From Lachnospiraceae bacterium A2 (GTDB lineage Bacteria; Bacillota; Clostridia; Lachnospirales; Lachnospiraceae): DNA of 64,000 nucleotides. The stretch covers positions 1,768,931-1,832,930 of the forward strand of contig KE159636.1 in NCBI GenBank assembly GCA_000403315.2, read 5' to 3'. Both the position numbers and the translations under genes were made by a program. Below the pieces are notes generated by a model. The model did no database searches and had not been told where the DNA came from. It saw only the letters and a list, made by a program, of their open reading frames with translations. Below are positions 51,471 to 60,369 of this stretch, one piece after another (positions within the stretch are counted from its first letter, which is position 1; each line of letters starts with the position of its first letter).

Positions 51471-52510
51471 GTGATAACGAAAAGTACCTGTTGAAGGTAA
51501 ACCACTTAAAGCAGTACTTTCCCGTGCGCCAGGGATTTAAGACAATTCCGCTGAAAGCGGTGGATGATATTTCTTTTGCAGTAAAACCCGGGGAAACATT
51601 AGGGCTTGTAGGGGAATCTGGCTGTGGGAAAACCACGGTAGGAAGGACGCTTTTGCGGCTGTATCAGCCCACGGCAGGGCGCATTGAGTTTAATGGGGAT
51701 GTGCTTTTTGACAGTGGGGAACAATATGATGAAAAGGGGAAAGTAGTGCTGGGGGCGGACGGCAAGCCAGCCCTTGGGAAAAAGGTTGACGTGAACATGC
51801 TGCCATACCGCAAGCAGATGCAGATGGTATTCCAGGATCCCTATTCCTCCCTGAACCCGCGGATGACTGTGGAGGATATTATCGGGGAGCCGCTGGATGT
51901 GCATAACCTGTATGAAAACCGGAATGAACGCAGGGAGAAAATCCTTGGCCTGATGGAGCTGGTAGGGCTGAATGCGGAACATGCCATGCGGTATGCCCAT
52001 GAATTTTCCGGCGGGCAGCGGCAGCGTATTGGGATTGCCCGGGCGTTGGCAGTAAACCCGAAATTTATTGTATGCGATGAGCCTGTTTCTGCACTGGATG
52101 TATCCATCCAGGCGCAGGTTGTCAATATGTTTGAAGAATTGCAGGAGAAATTAGGCGTAGCGTACCTGTTTATCGCCCATGACCTTCTGATTGTACACCA
52201 TATATCTGACCGTATTGCGGTAATGTACCTTGGGAAAATGATGGAATTGGCAGATGCAGACGAATTAAATAATAACCCCATCCATCCATATACCTTAAGC
52301 CTGCTGTCAGCAGTTCCAATCCCGGATCCGGAAACAGCAAGGAAAAGCAAGCGTATTATTCTGGAAGGGGATGTGCCAAGCCCCTTAAAAATGCCGACCG
52401 GATGCCCCTTTAGGACCAGGTGCCGGTATGCGACAGACCAGTGTGCTGCAGAAATGCCCCAGCTGACAGACAGAGGGAACGGGCATATGGTTGCGTGCTG
52501 GAATAAATAA
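51467..52510 (+). CDS. oppF: Oligopeptide ABC transporter ATPase OppF
   Basis: 347 residues. Walker A GESGCGKTT, Q-loop FQDPYSSLNPR, signature FSGGQRQR, Walker B FIVCDEPVSALDV, switch IAHDLLI and C-terminal CPFRTRCRYA cysteines. An insert of about 25 residues after the first strand (GEQYDEKGKVVLGADGKPAL) is seen in many clostridial OppF. Heterodimerises with OppD to power peptide uptake. Confidence 0.94.
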   Translation: MSDNEKYLLKVNHLKQYFPVRQGFKTIPLKAVDDISFAVKPGETLGLVGESGCGKTTVGRTLLRLYQPTAGRIEFNGDVLFDSGEQYDEKGKVVLGADGKPALGKKVDVNMLPYRKQMQMVFQDPYSSLNPRMTVEDIIGEPLDVHNLYENRNERREKILGLMELVGLNAEHAMRYAHEFSGGQRQRIGIARALAVNPKFIVCDEPVSALDVSIQAQVVNMFEELQEKLGVAYLFIAHDLLIVHHISDRIAVMYLGKMMELADADELNNNPIHPYTLSLLSAVPIPDPETARKSKRIILEGDVPSPLKMPTGCPFRTRCRYATDQCAAEMPQLTDRGNGHMVACWNK

Positions 52511-52580
52511 GGTTTTTTCCAAAGGGCAGCGTCTTTTGGTGAAAGCATAGATATCATAATATAAAATAGGAGGAGATCAT

Positions 52581-54380
52581 ATGAAAAAGAAACTGGTATC
52601 CGTATTACTGGTTGCATGTATGGCGTTAAGCCTTACCGCTTGCGGCGGAAATGATAAGAAAAATAATGCAGCCGATAATACAGGCACAGAAAAGACAGAC
52701 GAAACCAATAAAGCAGACGGTACAGAGGAACCGGATGCAGGGGAAGAAGGTTCTGACGCAGGAAATTCAGCGCTCAACACAGATACAAATATCCTGTATA
52801 TTAACCTGGCTTCTGAACCCAAGTACCTTGACCCTGCACTGAACAGCTCAGTAGACGGCGGATGCCTTGCAGTAAACTCTTTTGCAGGCCTGTATACCTA
52901 TGACAAGGAAGGGAACCTGATTCCTGATTTGGCAACTGCAATGCCGGAAGTATCTGAGGATGGAAAGGTTTATACTGTAAAAATGAAAGAGTCCAAATGG
53001 AGCAATGGGGACGAACTGAAAGCACAGGATTTCATTTACAGCTGGAACCGTGCCATTGCAACAGAAACAGCAGCAGACTATGCATACCTGTTCGATATCA
53101 TTGCAAAAAAGGATGACGGGACTCTTTCCGTAGAAGCTACCGATGACTATACTTTAGTAGTCAACCTGGTAAGCCCATGCCCTTATTTCAATGACTTAAT
53201 GGCATTCCCAACATTCCTGCCGGTACATCAGGCTTCTGTAGAAGCAGCAAACCCGGATGGGAAAGACCCGGGAAAATGGGCAGCGGAAGCAGGGTTTGTA
53301 TGCAACGGCGCATATACACTGGAAAGCTGGGACCATTCTGAAAGCATGGTTTACAAGAAAAACCCCAACTACCACAAGGTTGACAGCGTAACAATGGAAG
53401 AACTCCACTTTATGTTAAGTGAAGACGATACTGCAATTTATGCAGCATACAACAGCGGCGACGTAGATTATATTGATACTGTGCCAAACGATGAAGTTTC
53501 TTCTCTGAATGGCAAGAACCCGGAATTTGGTATTTTAGATAACCTTGGGACTTACTACATCGGCTTTAACGTAAACGACCCGATCTTTAACGGGAAAACC
53601 GTAGAAGAAGCAGCAAAAATGCGTCAGGCAATGAGCATGTTGATTGACCGTGTATATATTGCTGAGAATATTGGGCAGTCCGGGCAGGTGATTGCAGATT
53701 CTTTCGTACCTGTTGGAATGGCAGACGGGAACGGCGGTATATTCAAGCAGGAAGATACCAGCTACTATGATGCAGCCACTACAGGCGCAGGCAACGTGGA
53801 AGACGCTAAGAAATTGATGGAAGAAGCTGGGTTCAGCTTTACAGACAATGGGGATGGGACATACCAGATTGACCCGGCAATCAACATGACATACCTGACA
53901 AATGACGGTACTGGCCATATTGCAATTGCAGAGGCAGTTCAGCAGGATTTAAGCTACCTTGGGATTAAGATGGAGATTAAGTCCGAAGAATGGAATACCT
54001 TCCTGGAAGACCGTAAGGTAGGGAACTTTACCATCGCACGTGAAGGATGGCTGGCTGATTACAATGACCCAATCAACATGTTAGAACAGTTTACATCTGA
54101 TTCTGGTAACAACGACATGCAGTTAGGGAAGGGCGAGAAAAAGAGTGATTCCGCTCCAGAATGGGCAGAGTATGACGCATTAATCAAAGAAATCCGCAAT
54201 ACTGCTGACTTTGCAAAACGTGTAGAACTGATGCATCAGGCAGAAGACATGCTGATGGAAACATGGTCTGTAGTTCCTCTTTACTACTACAATGATATTT
54301 ATATGCAGAAACCAAACGTAGATGGTATCTATGCAACCATTTATGGCATGAAATATTTCATGAACGCTACAAAGAAATAA
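52581..54380 (+). CDS. oppA: Oligopeptide-binding lipoprotein OppA
   Basis: 599 residues. Signal MKKKLVSVLLVACMALSLTA with lipobox LTACGG, then a linker rich in Asp, Thr and Glu (about residues 25-70) and an SBP_bac_5 domain beginning LYINLASEPKYLDPALNSS. The gene is last in the operon, 70 bp after oppF, and has its own strong SD (AGGAGGAGAT), consistent with high expression. Closed by a perfect terminator. Peptide specificity cannot be read from the sequence. Confidence 0.94.
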   Translation: MKKKLVSVLLVACMALSLTACGGNDKKNNAADNTGTEKTDETNKADGTEEPDAGEEGSDAGNSALNTDTNILYINLASEPKYLDPALNSSVDGGCLAVNSFAGLYTYDKEGNLIPDLATAMPEVSEDGKVYTVKMKESKWSNGDELKAQDFIYSWNRAIATETAADYAYLFDIIAKKDDGTLSVEATDDYTLVVNLVSPCPYFNDLMAFPTFLPVHQASVEAANPDGKDPGKWAAEAGFVCNGAYTLESWDHSESMVYKKNPNYHKVDSVTMEELHFMLSEDDTAIYAAYNSGDVDYIDTVPNDEVSSLNGKNPEFGILDNLGTYYIGFNVNDPIFNGKTVEEAAKMRQAMSMLIDRVYIAENIGQSGQVIADSFVPVGMADGNGGIFKQEDTSYYDAATTGAGNVEDAKKLMEEAGFSFTDNGDGTYQIDPAINMTYLTNDGTGHIAIAEAVQQDLSYLGIKMEIKSEEWNTFLEDRKVGNFTIAREGWLADYNDPINMLEQFTSDSGNNDMQLGKGEKKSDSAPEWAEYDALIKEIRNTADFAKRVELMHQAEDMLMETWSVVPLYYYNDIYMQKPNVDGIYATIYGMKYFMNATKK

Positions 54381-54393
54381 GATATATTAAGAA

Positions 54394-54427
54394 GGAGCCC
54401 CCTGGCAATGCCAGGGGGCTCCACTTT
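54394..54427 (+). terminator. Rho-independent terminator of the opp operon
   Basis: A perfect 13-bp stem: GGAGCCCCCTGGC (54394-54406), loop AAT, GCCAGGGGGCTCC (54410-54422), then ACTTT. Confidence 0.9.
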
Positions 54428-54431
54428 GGTT

Positions 54432-54575
54432 GAGCGTATCTGGAAATTCATTCCCGCGAGCAATGAGCCAAGCAGACGCACTTGTGCGGATATTTGGCGA
54501 ATGCCGCGAGGGTCAGATACCCCGCCCCTTGGGGCGGAAAGAACAAGTTAGGCCATGCCCCAAGGGGCGGGGTAT
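54432..54575. repeat. Composite repeat with diverged family C end and a 19-bp inverted repeat
   Basis: GAGCGTATCTGGAAATTCATT at 54432 matches the family C terminus of the element at 60074. A perfect inverted repeat ATACCCCGCCCCTTGGGGC (54517-54535) and GCCCCAAGGGGCGGGGTAT (54557-54575) follows. It lies between the convergent opp and pot operons and can act as a barrier or terminator for the minus-strand pot transcript. ORFs through it are not genes. Confidence 0.7.
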
Positions 54576-54598
54576 TTGACTCCTACAGTATTCACGTT

Positions 54599-55660
54599 CT
54601 AATCTGCCGATTTGATTTCTTTCCAGAGCAGGTTCAGCTTCATGGTTGCTTCATCATCCAGCGGCTTTAGCACTTCGCAGTTCTCCAGGGTTTCTGTAGG
54701 TGGGAAAATCGTGGTATTTTCCTGCAGCTCCAAATCTAAGGAATCTTTGGTTTTCTTATTTGGGGTAGCATAATAAACATAGTCAAAATTCATCATGGAA
54801 ATGTCTTCCCGGCAGAGGAAATTCAGGAATTTTTCTGCATTTTCCTTGTGCTTGGCGGATTTTGGGATAAACCAGGAGTCAATCCACATATTAGAGCCTT
54901 CCTCCGGTACCGAAAAGGCCAGCTTGTCGTTAAATTCCAGCGCATACCCAGCTTCCCCGGAGTATACCACTGCCATGGCGGCGTTTTCTGAAATCATTTC
55001 ATCCTGCGCTTCGTCCACCAGATAGGAGTAAACCAGGGGCTTTTGCTGTATCAGCAGGTCCTGGGCTTCTTTCAGTTCCGTTTCATCTGTGGTATTCAGG
55101 GAACAGCCCAGGATTTTCAGCGCTACCATAAAGGAATCCCGCACGGAATCCGCCATGATAATCTGGCCGGAATACGTTTTATCCCAGAGGATTTCCCAGG
55201 AATTTACCTTGGATTCATCTACTATATCCTTGTTGTACAGGATGCCCACTGTCCCAAAAAAATAAGGGAGGGAATATTTATTTTCCGGGTCGAAGGATTT
55301 GGAAAACTCAAAGTAAGTAGGGTCAAGGTTTTCGGAAAGGGGAAGGTTCCCATAATCCAGCTCCAGTACCTCCCCTTCCTGAATCAGTTTTTCCACCATA
55401 TAGTCAGAGGTGCAGATTAAATCGTAGTCAATCGCGCCAGCCCGGTACTTGGTGTACATATTTTCCGGGGTGACATATTCTTCGTAATCCACCTGAATCC
55501 CGGTTTCCTGTTCAAACAGCTCTATGGCTTCTGGATCAAGGTATTTTCCATAATTTAAGACAGTCAGGGTGTTTTCTGAATCTTTGCCGCCGCACCCTGC
55601 GAGAAGCACTGTAAGGGCAAACGCGGCAAAAAGGCATAGGGTTGTTTTTTTCAATTTCAT
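54599..55660 (-). CDS. potD: Spermidine/putrescine-binding lipoprotein PotD
   Basis: 353 residues. Signal MKLKKTTLCLFAAFALTVLL with lipobox LAGCGG, and the SBP_bac_8-like domain starting TLTVLNYGKYLDPEAIELFE. DLICTSDYMVEKLI, GTVGILYNKD and MWIDSWFIPKSA are PotD-like polyamine-site segments; the acidic and aromatic residues that hold polyamines (Asp/Glu, Trp) are present. Last gene of the minus-strand potABCD operon, 40 bp after potC. It captures extracellular polyamine for import. Confidence 0.93.
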   Translation of the reverse strand: MKLKKTTLCLFAAFALTVLLAGCGGKDSENTLTVLNYGKYLDPEAIELFEQETGIQVDYEEYVTPENMYTKYRAGAIDYDLICTSDYMVEKLIQEGEVLELDYGNLPLSENLDPTYFEFSKSFDPENKYSLPYFFGTVGILYNKDIVDESKVNSWEILWDKTYSGQIIMADSVRDSFMVALKILGCSLNTTDETELKEAQDLLIQQKPLVYSYLVDEAQDEMISENAAMAVVYSGEAGYALEFNDKLAFSVPEEGSNMWIDSWFIPKSAKHKENAEKFLNFLCREDISMMNFDYVYYATPNKKTKDSLDLELQENTTIFPPTETLENCEVLKPLDDEATMKLNLLWKEIKSAD

Positions 55661-55700
55661 GGAGGCCCTCCTTTCTTAGTCCAGGCGCGCAGGCCGGGAG

Positions 55701-56483
55701 CTACCCTTCTTCTTTTCCAATGCGTGCGGAGGGGCCGAAGTTCATAAACAGCAGCAGCACCAGCGCAAGCAGGAACAAGATGGTGGACAGGGCATACATT
55801 TCCGGCCGGATGCCCTTGCGCATTTCAGTATAAATCATGGTGGACAGGGTATTGATGCCCGCCCCCTTGGTAAAATATGTGACAGAAAAATCATCCAGCG
55901 ACATTGTCATTGCCATTAAAAAGCCGGAAAAAACGCCGGGGCGTATCTGGGGCCAGACGATTTTGAAAAATGCATACATGGGCGTTGCCCCCAGGTCCAG
56001 CGCAGCTTCGTAAGTGGTGCGGCTGCTCTGCTTCAGCTTTGGCAGCACATTTAAAATGACATAGGGGATGTTAAAGGTAATATGGGCAATCAGCACCGTG
56101 CCCATGCCAAGCCTGGTAAAGCGCACAAACAGGAGCATAAGGGAGAGCCCTGTCACAATATCTGCATTGAGCAGAGGGATGTTGGTGGCGCCTATCATAA
56201 TGGCCTGGCGCTTTTTTTTCATGGCGTCTATGCCAAGGGCGGCCAGCGTGCCAAGCAGGGTGGCAATCAGCGCGGAAGCCAGGGAAATAAATATAGTGGT
56301 CCAGAAAGCTTCCATAATGGAATTACTGGAAAACAGGTTTTTGTACCATTTGAGGGTAAACCCGCCCCACTGTACCTTCGTCTTGGAATTGTTGAAGGAA
56401 AGTGCGATTAATACTGCAATGGGAAGGTACAGGAACAAAAATATCAGGGAAAGGTATATACGTTCCGCAGATTTCTTTACCAT
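55701..56483 (-). CDS. potC: Spermidine/putrescine ABC permease PotC
   Basis: 260 residues, six TM helices. It starts with KSAERIYLSLIFLFLYLPIAV, a PotC-like opening, and has the EAA loop AALDLGATPMYAFFKIVWPQI and the following DDFSVTYFTKG. It overlaps potB by 7 bp. Makes the channel together with PotB. Confidence 0.93.
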   Translation of the reverse strand: MVKKSAERIYLSLIFLFLYLPIAVLIALSFNNSKTKVQWGGFTLKWYKNLFSSNSIMEAFWTTIFISLASALIATLLGTLAALGIDAMKKKRQAIMIGATNIPLLNADIVTGLSLMLLFVRFTRLGMGTVLIAHITFNIPYVILNVLPKLKQSSRTTYEAALDLGATPMYAFFKIVWPQIRPGVFSGFLMAMTMSLDDFSVTYFTKGAGINTLSTMIYTEMRKGIRPEMYALSTILFLLALVLLLFMNFGPSARIGKEEG

Positions 56484-57298
56484 ACGCCAGCACCTCCTTC
56501 TTCGCCTTTGGAGCCCATAAGCGCCATGCTTGCAATGACAAATACCATAAGCACAAGGGACAGCCCGGAGCCTAAGTTCCAGTTGTATTCCTGCATAAAT
56601 GCCTGCTCAATTACGTTTCCGATTAATAGCACCTTGCCGCCCCCTAAAAGGTCAGAAATGGCAAAGGAGGTCAGGGCTGGCACAAATACCATAATAATGC
56701 CGCTGACTACGCCGGGCATGGTAAGGGGCACAATGATTTTGAAAAAAATTGTGAGGTTCCCTGCGCCCAAGTCCCCTGCCGCTTCGATAATGTCCGCCTG
56801 TATGCGGGACATGGCGTTATAAATGGGGAGTATCATAAAGGGGAGGAAATCATATACCATGCAGAATACCACAGCGGAAGGGGTATTCAGGATGTCCAGC
56901 CCGGGCAGGCCAAAGGTTTCCAGCAATGTGTTGATGACGCCGTTGTTGGACAAAAGCATTTTCCATGCTAAAATGCGCAGCATGAAGTTCATCCACATAG
57001 GGAGGATAAATATAAATACGATAAATCCCTGGCTTTTTTCCTTCATGTTATTTAACACCATAGCCAGCGGATAGGAGAGCACAAGGCAGATGGCTGTGCA
57101 GGCCAAGGCCAGCTTCAATGAAAGAAGCAATGATTTTAAATGGATAGATGCAAAAATTGAACTTATATTTAATAAAGTAAAATGCCCGCTGGTAGTGGTG
57201 AAGGCATAATAGAGGATTACCGCTACCGGGAGCAGGATAAAACCGGCCATCCACAGCAGGTAGGGGCCGGCCAGGAACTGCCGTTTTAGGTTTCGCAT
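56477..57298 (-). CDS. potB: Spermidine/putrescine ABC permease PotB
   Basis: 273 residues. N-terminal TM helix (YLLWMAGFILLPVAVILYYAF), a large extracytoplasmic loop, RILAWKMLLSNNGVIN and the EAA loop AAGDLGAGNLTIFFKIIVPL are the PotB hallmarks. The gene lies 51 bp downstream of potA and overlaps potC. Confidence 0.93.
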   Translation of the reverse strand: MRNLKRQFLAGPYLLWMAGFILLPVAVILYYAFTTTSGHFTLLNISSIFASIHLKSLLLSLKLALACTAICLVLSYPLAMVLNNMKEKSQGFIVFIFILPMWMNFMLRILAWKMLLSNNGVINTLLETFGLPGLDILNTPSAVVFCMVYDFLPFMILPIYNAMSRIQADIIEAAGDLGAGNLTIFFKIIVPLTMPGVVSGIIMVFVPALTSFAISDLLGGGKVLLIGNVIEQAFMQEYNWNLGSGLSLVLMVFVIASMALMGSKGEEGGAGVW

Positions 57299-57349
57299 TG
57301 GTGATACCGCCTTTCTTTGGTTTTGCTGAATGAATGGATTGCCAGGGAG

Positions 57350-58423
57350 CTATGCATCAGGTCCGGCCGCTTTCTCATCGCTTGATTCTGGTTTATTCAT
57401 AATCTGGATATTGAAAGGGTCTACCCGGATGCCTACGTGGGCGCCTACCGGGTGCATCTGGGTAGTCTGCACCAGCCATTCAAACCCATGGGCAAGGACT
57501 TCAATTTCCCAGTGTACCCCTTTGAAAATCAGGGAGGTCACATCTCCCTCCAACATGCCTGCTTCCGGCGCAACTAATTCCACGTCCTCTGGCCGGATTA
57601 CTACGTCCACAGGGGTATTGTTCCCGAACCCTTCGTCTACGCAGGGGAAATTCACATCCAGGACTTTTACCAGCCGGTCCTTTAACATAGTGCCGTCTAT
57701 AATGTTGCTTTCCCCAATGAAGTCCGCTACAAAAGCGTTGGTGGGTTCGTTGTAAATGTCCTGCGGGGTGCCAATCTGCTGGATGTACCCCTGGTTCATG
57801 ACAACAATAGTGTCGGACATGGTAAGGGCTTCCTCCTGGTCGTGGGTCACATAGATAAAGGTGATGCCCAGCTCATTTTTCAGGCGGATTAATTCATACT
57901 GCATATCCTGGCGCAGCTTTAAGTCCAGCGCCCCTAAGGGCTCATCCAAAAGAAGTACCTTCGGCTCGTTGACGATGGCGCGGGCAATGGCGATCCGCTG
58001 CTGCTGTCCCCCGCTCAGGGAATCTACGCTGCGCTTGCCAAACCCTTCTAAATTTACTAACTTTAATGCATATTTAATTTTATCGTCGATATAGGCTTTG
58101 CTTTTTTTCTTGATTTTTAAGCCAAAGGCAATATTTTCTGCAATGGTCATATGGGGGAACAATGCATATTTCTGGAAGACAGTGTTGAGCTGCCGTTCGT
58201 TTGGGGCAAGGCCAGTCATATTTTTCCCATCAAAAATAACGTTCCCAGAGTCTGGGCTTTCAAACCCGCCGATAATACGGAGGGTGGTAGTTTTTCCGCA
58301 TCCGGAAGGGCCTAACAGCGTAAGGAATTCATTTTCACGGATATAAAGGTTCAGGTCATCCAAAACTGTCTGGCCGTCAAAAGATTTTGTGATGTGCTGT
58401 AAATCAATCAGTCGTTTGCTCAT
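57350..58423 (-). CDS. potA: Spermidine/putrescine ABC ATPase PotA
   Basis: 357 residues. Walker [11 protein letters not shown]-loop FQKYALFPH, signature LSGGQQQR, Walker [13 protein letters not shown], switch VTHDQEEA, then a TOBE domain (about 280-345). The start has AGGAGGAGAT just upstream. The short 15-bp gap to the XRE-cupin gene points to cotranscription. Drives polyamine uptake. Confidence 0.94.
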   Translation of the reverse strand: MSKRLIDLQHITKSFDGQTVLDDLNLYIRENEFLTLLGPSGCGKTTTLRIIGGFESPDSGNVIFDGKNMTGLAPNERQLNTVFQKYALFPHMTIAENIAFGLKIKKKSKAYIDDKIKYALKLVNLEGFGKRSVDSLSGGQQQRIAIARAIVNEPKVLLLDEPLGALDLKLRQDMQYELIRLKNELGITFIYVTHDQEEALTMSDTIVVMNQGYIQQIGTPQDIYNEPTNAFVADFIGESNIIDGTMLKDRLVKVLDVNFPCVDEGFGNNTPVDVVIRPEDVELVAPEAGMLEGDVTSLIFKGVHWEIEVLAHGFEWLVQTTQMHPVGAHVGIRVDPFNIQIMNKPESSDEKAAGPDA

Positions 58424-58438
58424 GGCTGATATCTCCTC

Positions 58439-58978
58439 CTAAAAACTTGGGGGTGTGGAAACCCAGAGTATGGTGGCTTCCCTGCCGCCGCAATTTTCTA
58501 TGTAATGTTTTTTCCCTGCTTTAAAATAAAAGGATTCCCCTTGCTTTACCACAAAAGACCGGGGGCCGTAGTGCAGCTTTACCGAGCCTTTCAGCACATA
58601 GCCGAATTCCTCCGTTTCCGTGGGGAGGTACATTTCGGACGCGCCGTGGGGGGCAAGGGTGACAAGCACCGGTTCCATGGCGTTTTTCTGGGCGTTTGGG
58701 ATGACCCATTTGATGGTGTGGTGCAAATCTTCGTTTTCCTTGACAAAATAATCTTCCTGCCGGAATACAATCTGTTCTGGCTCCTGGTCGGTGAAAAATT
58801 CTGCCGGGGTAGTGCCAAGGCATTGGATAATGTCCAGGAGCGTGCCCACCGACGGGGAAGTCAGGTTGCGTTCTAACTGGGAAATGAATCCCTTGGAAAG
58901 TTCGCTCCGGTCTGCCAGCTCCTGCTGCGTCAGGCCGTATTGGATGCGCAGTTCTTTCATGCGGTGCCCGATATCCAT
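58439..58978 (-). CDS. XRE-family regulator with C-terminal cupin, polyamine operon
   Basis: 179 residues. HTH_XRE at about 7-60 (MKELRIQYGLTQQELADRSE, SKGFISQLERN) and a cupin domain at about 105-175 (VLKGSVKLHYG, KQGESFYFKAGKKHYIENCG). This architecture, at the head of potABCD, is typical of PuuR-like polyamine sensors in Firmicutes, though the ligand is inferred. AAAGGATGGA precedes the ATG. The upstream repeats at 59013-59038 are probable binding sites, so the operon is likely autoregulated. Confidence 0.9.
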   Translation of the reverse strand: MDIGHRMKELRIQYGLTQQELADRSELSKGFISQLERNLTSPSVGTLLDIIQCLGTTPAEFFTDQEPEQIVFRQEDYFVKENEDLHHTIKWVIPNAQKNAMEPVLVTLAPHGASEMYLPTETEEFGYVLKGSVKLHYGPRSFVVKQGESFYFKAGKKHYIENCGGREATILWVSTPPSF

Positions 58979-59012
58979 AGAAATCCATCCTTTCTGAAAT
59001 GGAATGTGCAGT

Positions 59013-59038
59013 CAGTATACTAATGTGCCAGTACACTA
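59013..59038. promoter_or_regulatory. Candidate operator of the XRE-pot operon
   Basis: Direct repeats CAGTATACTA (59013-59022) and CAGTACACTA (59029-59038) with a 16-bp period, each near-palindromic around AGTA[TC]ACT. A third AGTATAGT lies at about 59051. They precede the regulator gene by about 35 bp. Confidence 0.5.
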
Positions 59039-59077
59039 GATTAAACTTAAAGTATAGTAATTGTAAAGTCAAACTAA

Positions 59078-59118
59078 TAATAGATTTTTTGTTTAATAAT
59101 AATAAACAAAATCTATTA
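59078..59118. repeat. AT-rich inverted repeat between the pot operon and tRNA-Thr
   Basis: TAATAGATTTTTTGTTTA (59078-59095) pairs with TAAACAAAATCTATTA (59103-59118), with a 2-base bulge. It could be an operator or a structural barrier. Confidence 0.5.
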
Positions 59119-59187
59119 TATCTGGAAACCAGAAAATGTCAATAGGGAAAAGAAAGAAAAAAATAATAAAAAATTTCAAAAAAGGGA

Positions 59188-59216
59188 TTGCAAAATAAAG
59201 GAAAAGAGGGTATAAT
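59188..59216 (+). promoter_or_regulatory. Promoter of tRNA-Thr
   Basis: TTGCAA (59188-59193), 17-bp spacer, perfect TATAAT (59211-59216), ending 22 bp before the tRNA. Confidence 0.75.
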
Positions 59217-59238
59217 AGATAAAGATTTTATAGGACAT

Positions 59239-59311
59239 GCCAAAGTGGCGCAGTTGGTAGCGCGTCGCATTCGTAATGCGTAGGTCGAGGGTTCGAGTCC
59301 CTTCTTTGGCT
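59239..59311 (+). tRNA. tRNA-Thr (anticodon CGU)
   Basis: 73 nt. Acceptor GCCAAAG/CTTTGGC, D-arm GCGC/GCGC, anticodon loop TTCGTAA giving CGU (reads ACG), T-arm GAGGG-TTCGAGT-CCCTT, discriminator T. CCA is not encoded. Confidence 0.95.
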
Positions 59312-59318
59312 GAGGAAC

Positions 59319-59349
59319 AGGAACTGTAAGTATTTTACAGTTCCTTTTT
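59319..59349 (+). terminator. Rho-independent terminator of tRNA-Thr
   Basis: AGGAACTGTAA (59319-59329) pairs with TTACAGTTCCT (59335-59345), followed by a T-run. Confidence 0.9.
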
Positions 59350-59371
59350 GTCTGAATGAAAGAGGTTGGGC

Positions 59372-60076
59372 ATGGGACAGGCCATTAGAATTTATTATGC
59401 GTTCTGCCCGCAGAAGGCAGGAACGCCAGGGGCATATTTAACTTACCAGCGGAAGCTTGCAGATAAAATATTAAATCATGGTTTTGAAAATATGTTCCAA
59501 ATTGGGTTTGACAGGGAAAAAATAAGCAAGGGGAAGAACGGGAAGCCATATTGGGCCGGGGAAGGGGAGATTGGGTTTAATGTGAGCAATACAAACGGGC
59601 TGGTGGCCTGCGGGATTTCTGTACGGAAAAAGTATGGCGGCTTTGAAATAGGGGTGGATGCGGAAAAGCCCAGAAAAGTACGGATGCCTGTGCTGCGTAA
59701 GTGCTGCAGCCCGGAGGAAATCAGTTATATTCTTAATGGGCAGGCAGGTTCTATAGAAGAAATCAGGGGAACAGAAGGGGGGGATGGTGTGGGTTTTAAG
59801 GGGATAGTGGAACTTGGGGAGGAGGGGAGGCAGCGTTTTTCCCAGATCTGGACCTTAAAGGAAAGTTATATTAAGATGACGGGGGAAGGGCTGGCCTTTC
59901 CTTTGCAGCAAGTAAATTTCAGGATTGGAAAGAAAATTGATGGTGGATTTAATATTACTTGCAGCCAGCCAGCCTTTTTTGCCCAGAGGATGGTTGGGGG
60001 ATATTGGATTTCTGTGTGTGCAAACGGGCAGGCGGAAGTAGTATGGAAGGAACTTTCTGTGGACAGTTTAAGTTAG
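59372..60076 (+). CDS. 4'-phosphopantetheinyl transferase, Sfp type
   Basis: 234 residues. The Mg-binding IGVDAEKPRKV lies near residue 93 and the WTLKESYIKMTGEGL motif near 159, the two signatures of Sfp-type enzymes; NGKPYW near residue 53 and FNVSNTNGLVACG are also seen. It transfers phosphopantetheine from CoA to carrier proteins. No NRPS or PKS gene lies in the window, so its partner is elsewhere. ATG 59372 has AAAGAGG upstream. The stop TAG is also the first triplet of the repeat at 60074. Confidence 0.92.
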   Translation: MGQAIRIYYAFCPQKAGTPGAYLTYQRKLADKILNHGFENMFQIGFDREKISKGKNGKPYWAGEGEIGFNVSNTNGLVACGISVRKKYGGFEIGVDAEKPRKVRMPVLRKCCSPEEISYILNGQAGSIEEIRGTEGGDGVGFKGIVELGEEGRQRFSQIWTLKESYIKMTGEGLAFPLQQVNFRIGKKIDGGFNITCSQPAFFAQRMVGGYWISVCANGQAEVVWKELSVDSLS

Positions 60077-60237
60077 AGCGTGTCTGAAAATTCATTTCCG
60101 CCATCTGCATCCCCTAATTTGCGGCATATTTCTGCCAAATTCAGTCAACGTAGCCCGCTACGCCTCCTTCATTTGGCAAAAATCTCCCACAAATTGTAGA
60201 ATATATCTGTCAGAAAGCAATTTTCAGACACGCTCTA
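60074..60237. repeat. MITE-like element, family C (164 bp)
   Basis: Terminal inverted repeats TAGAGCGTGTCTGAAAATT (60074-60092) and its complement AATTTTCAGACACGCTCTA (60219-60237). The centre GTCAACGTAGCCCGCTACGC is shared with the family A element at 26392. Starts at the stop codon of the transferase gene. No ORF of its own. Confidence 0.8.
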
Positions 60238-60289
60238 GGGGTATGGGAAAAGCATGGAGCGGGGCAGCCCCTTTTTCCAGCTTTTTGGC

Positions 60290-60359
60290 GGATGCTGGAT
60301 AGCTGTTTCCGGATGTTCCTAAGCGTCGGAACCTGTTTTCTGTTTGCTATCCGGCATTC
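60290..60359 (-). terminator. Inverted repeat downstream of the permease gene
   Basis: GGATGCTGGATAGC (60290-60303) pairs with GCTATCCGGCATTC (60346-60359) with two mismatches or wobble pairs. Located just beyond the stop of the minus-strand permease, with a CAAAAAGCT stretch but no ideal T-run. Confidence 0.45.
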
Positions 60360-60369
60360 ACAGGCAAAT

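Noticed and set aside
54482..54670. Plus-strand ORF of 62 codons
   Set aside because: It crosses the 19-bp inverted repeat and continues antisense into potD; no SD or recognisable sequence.
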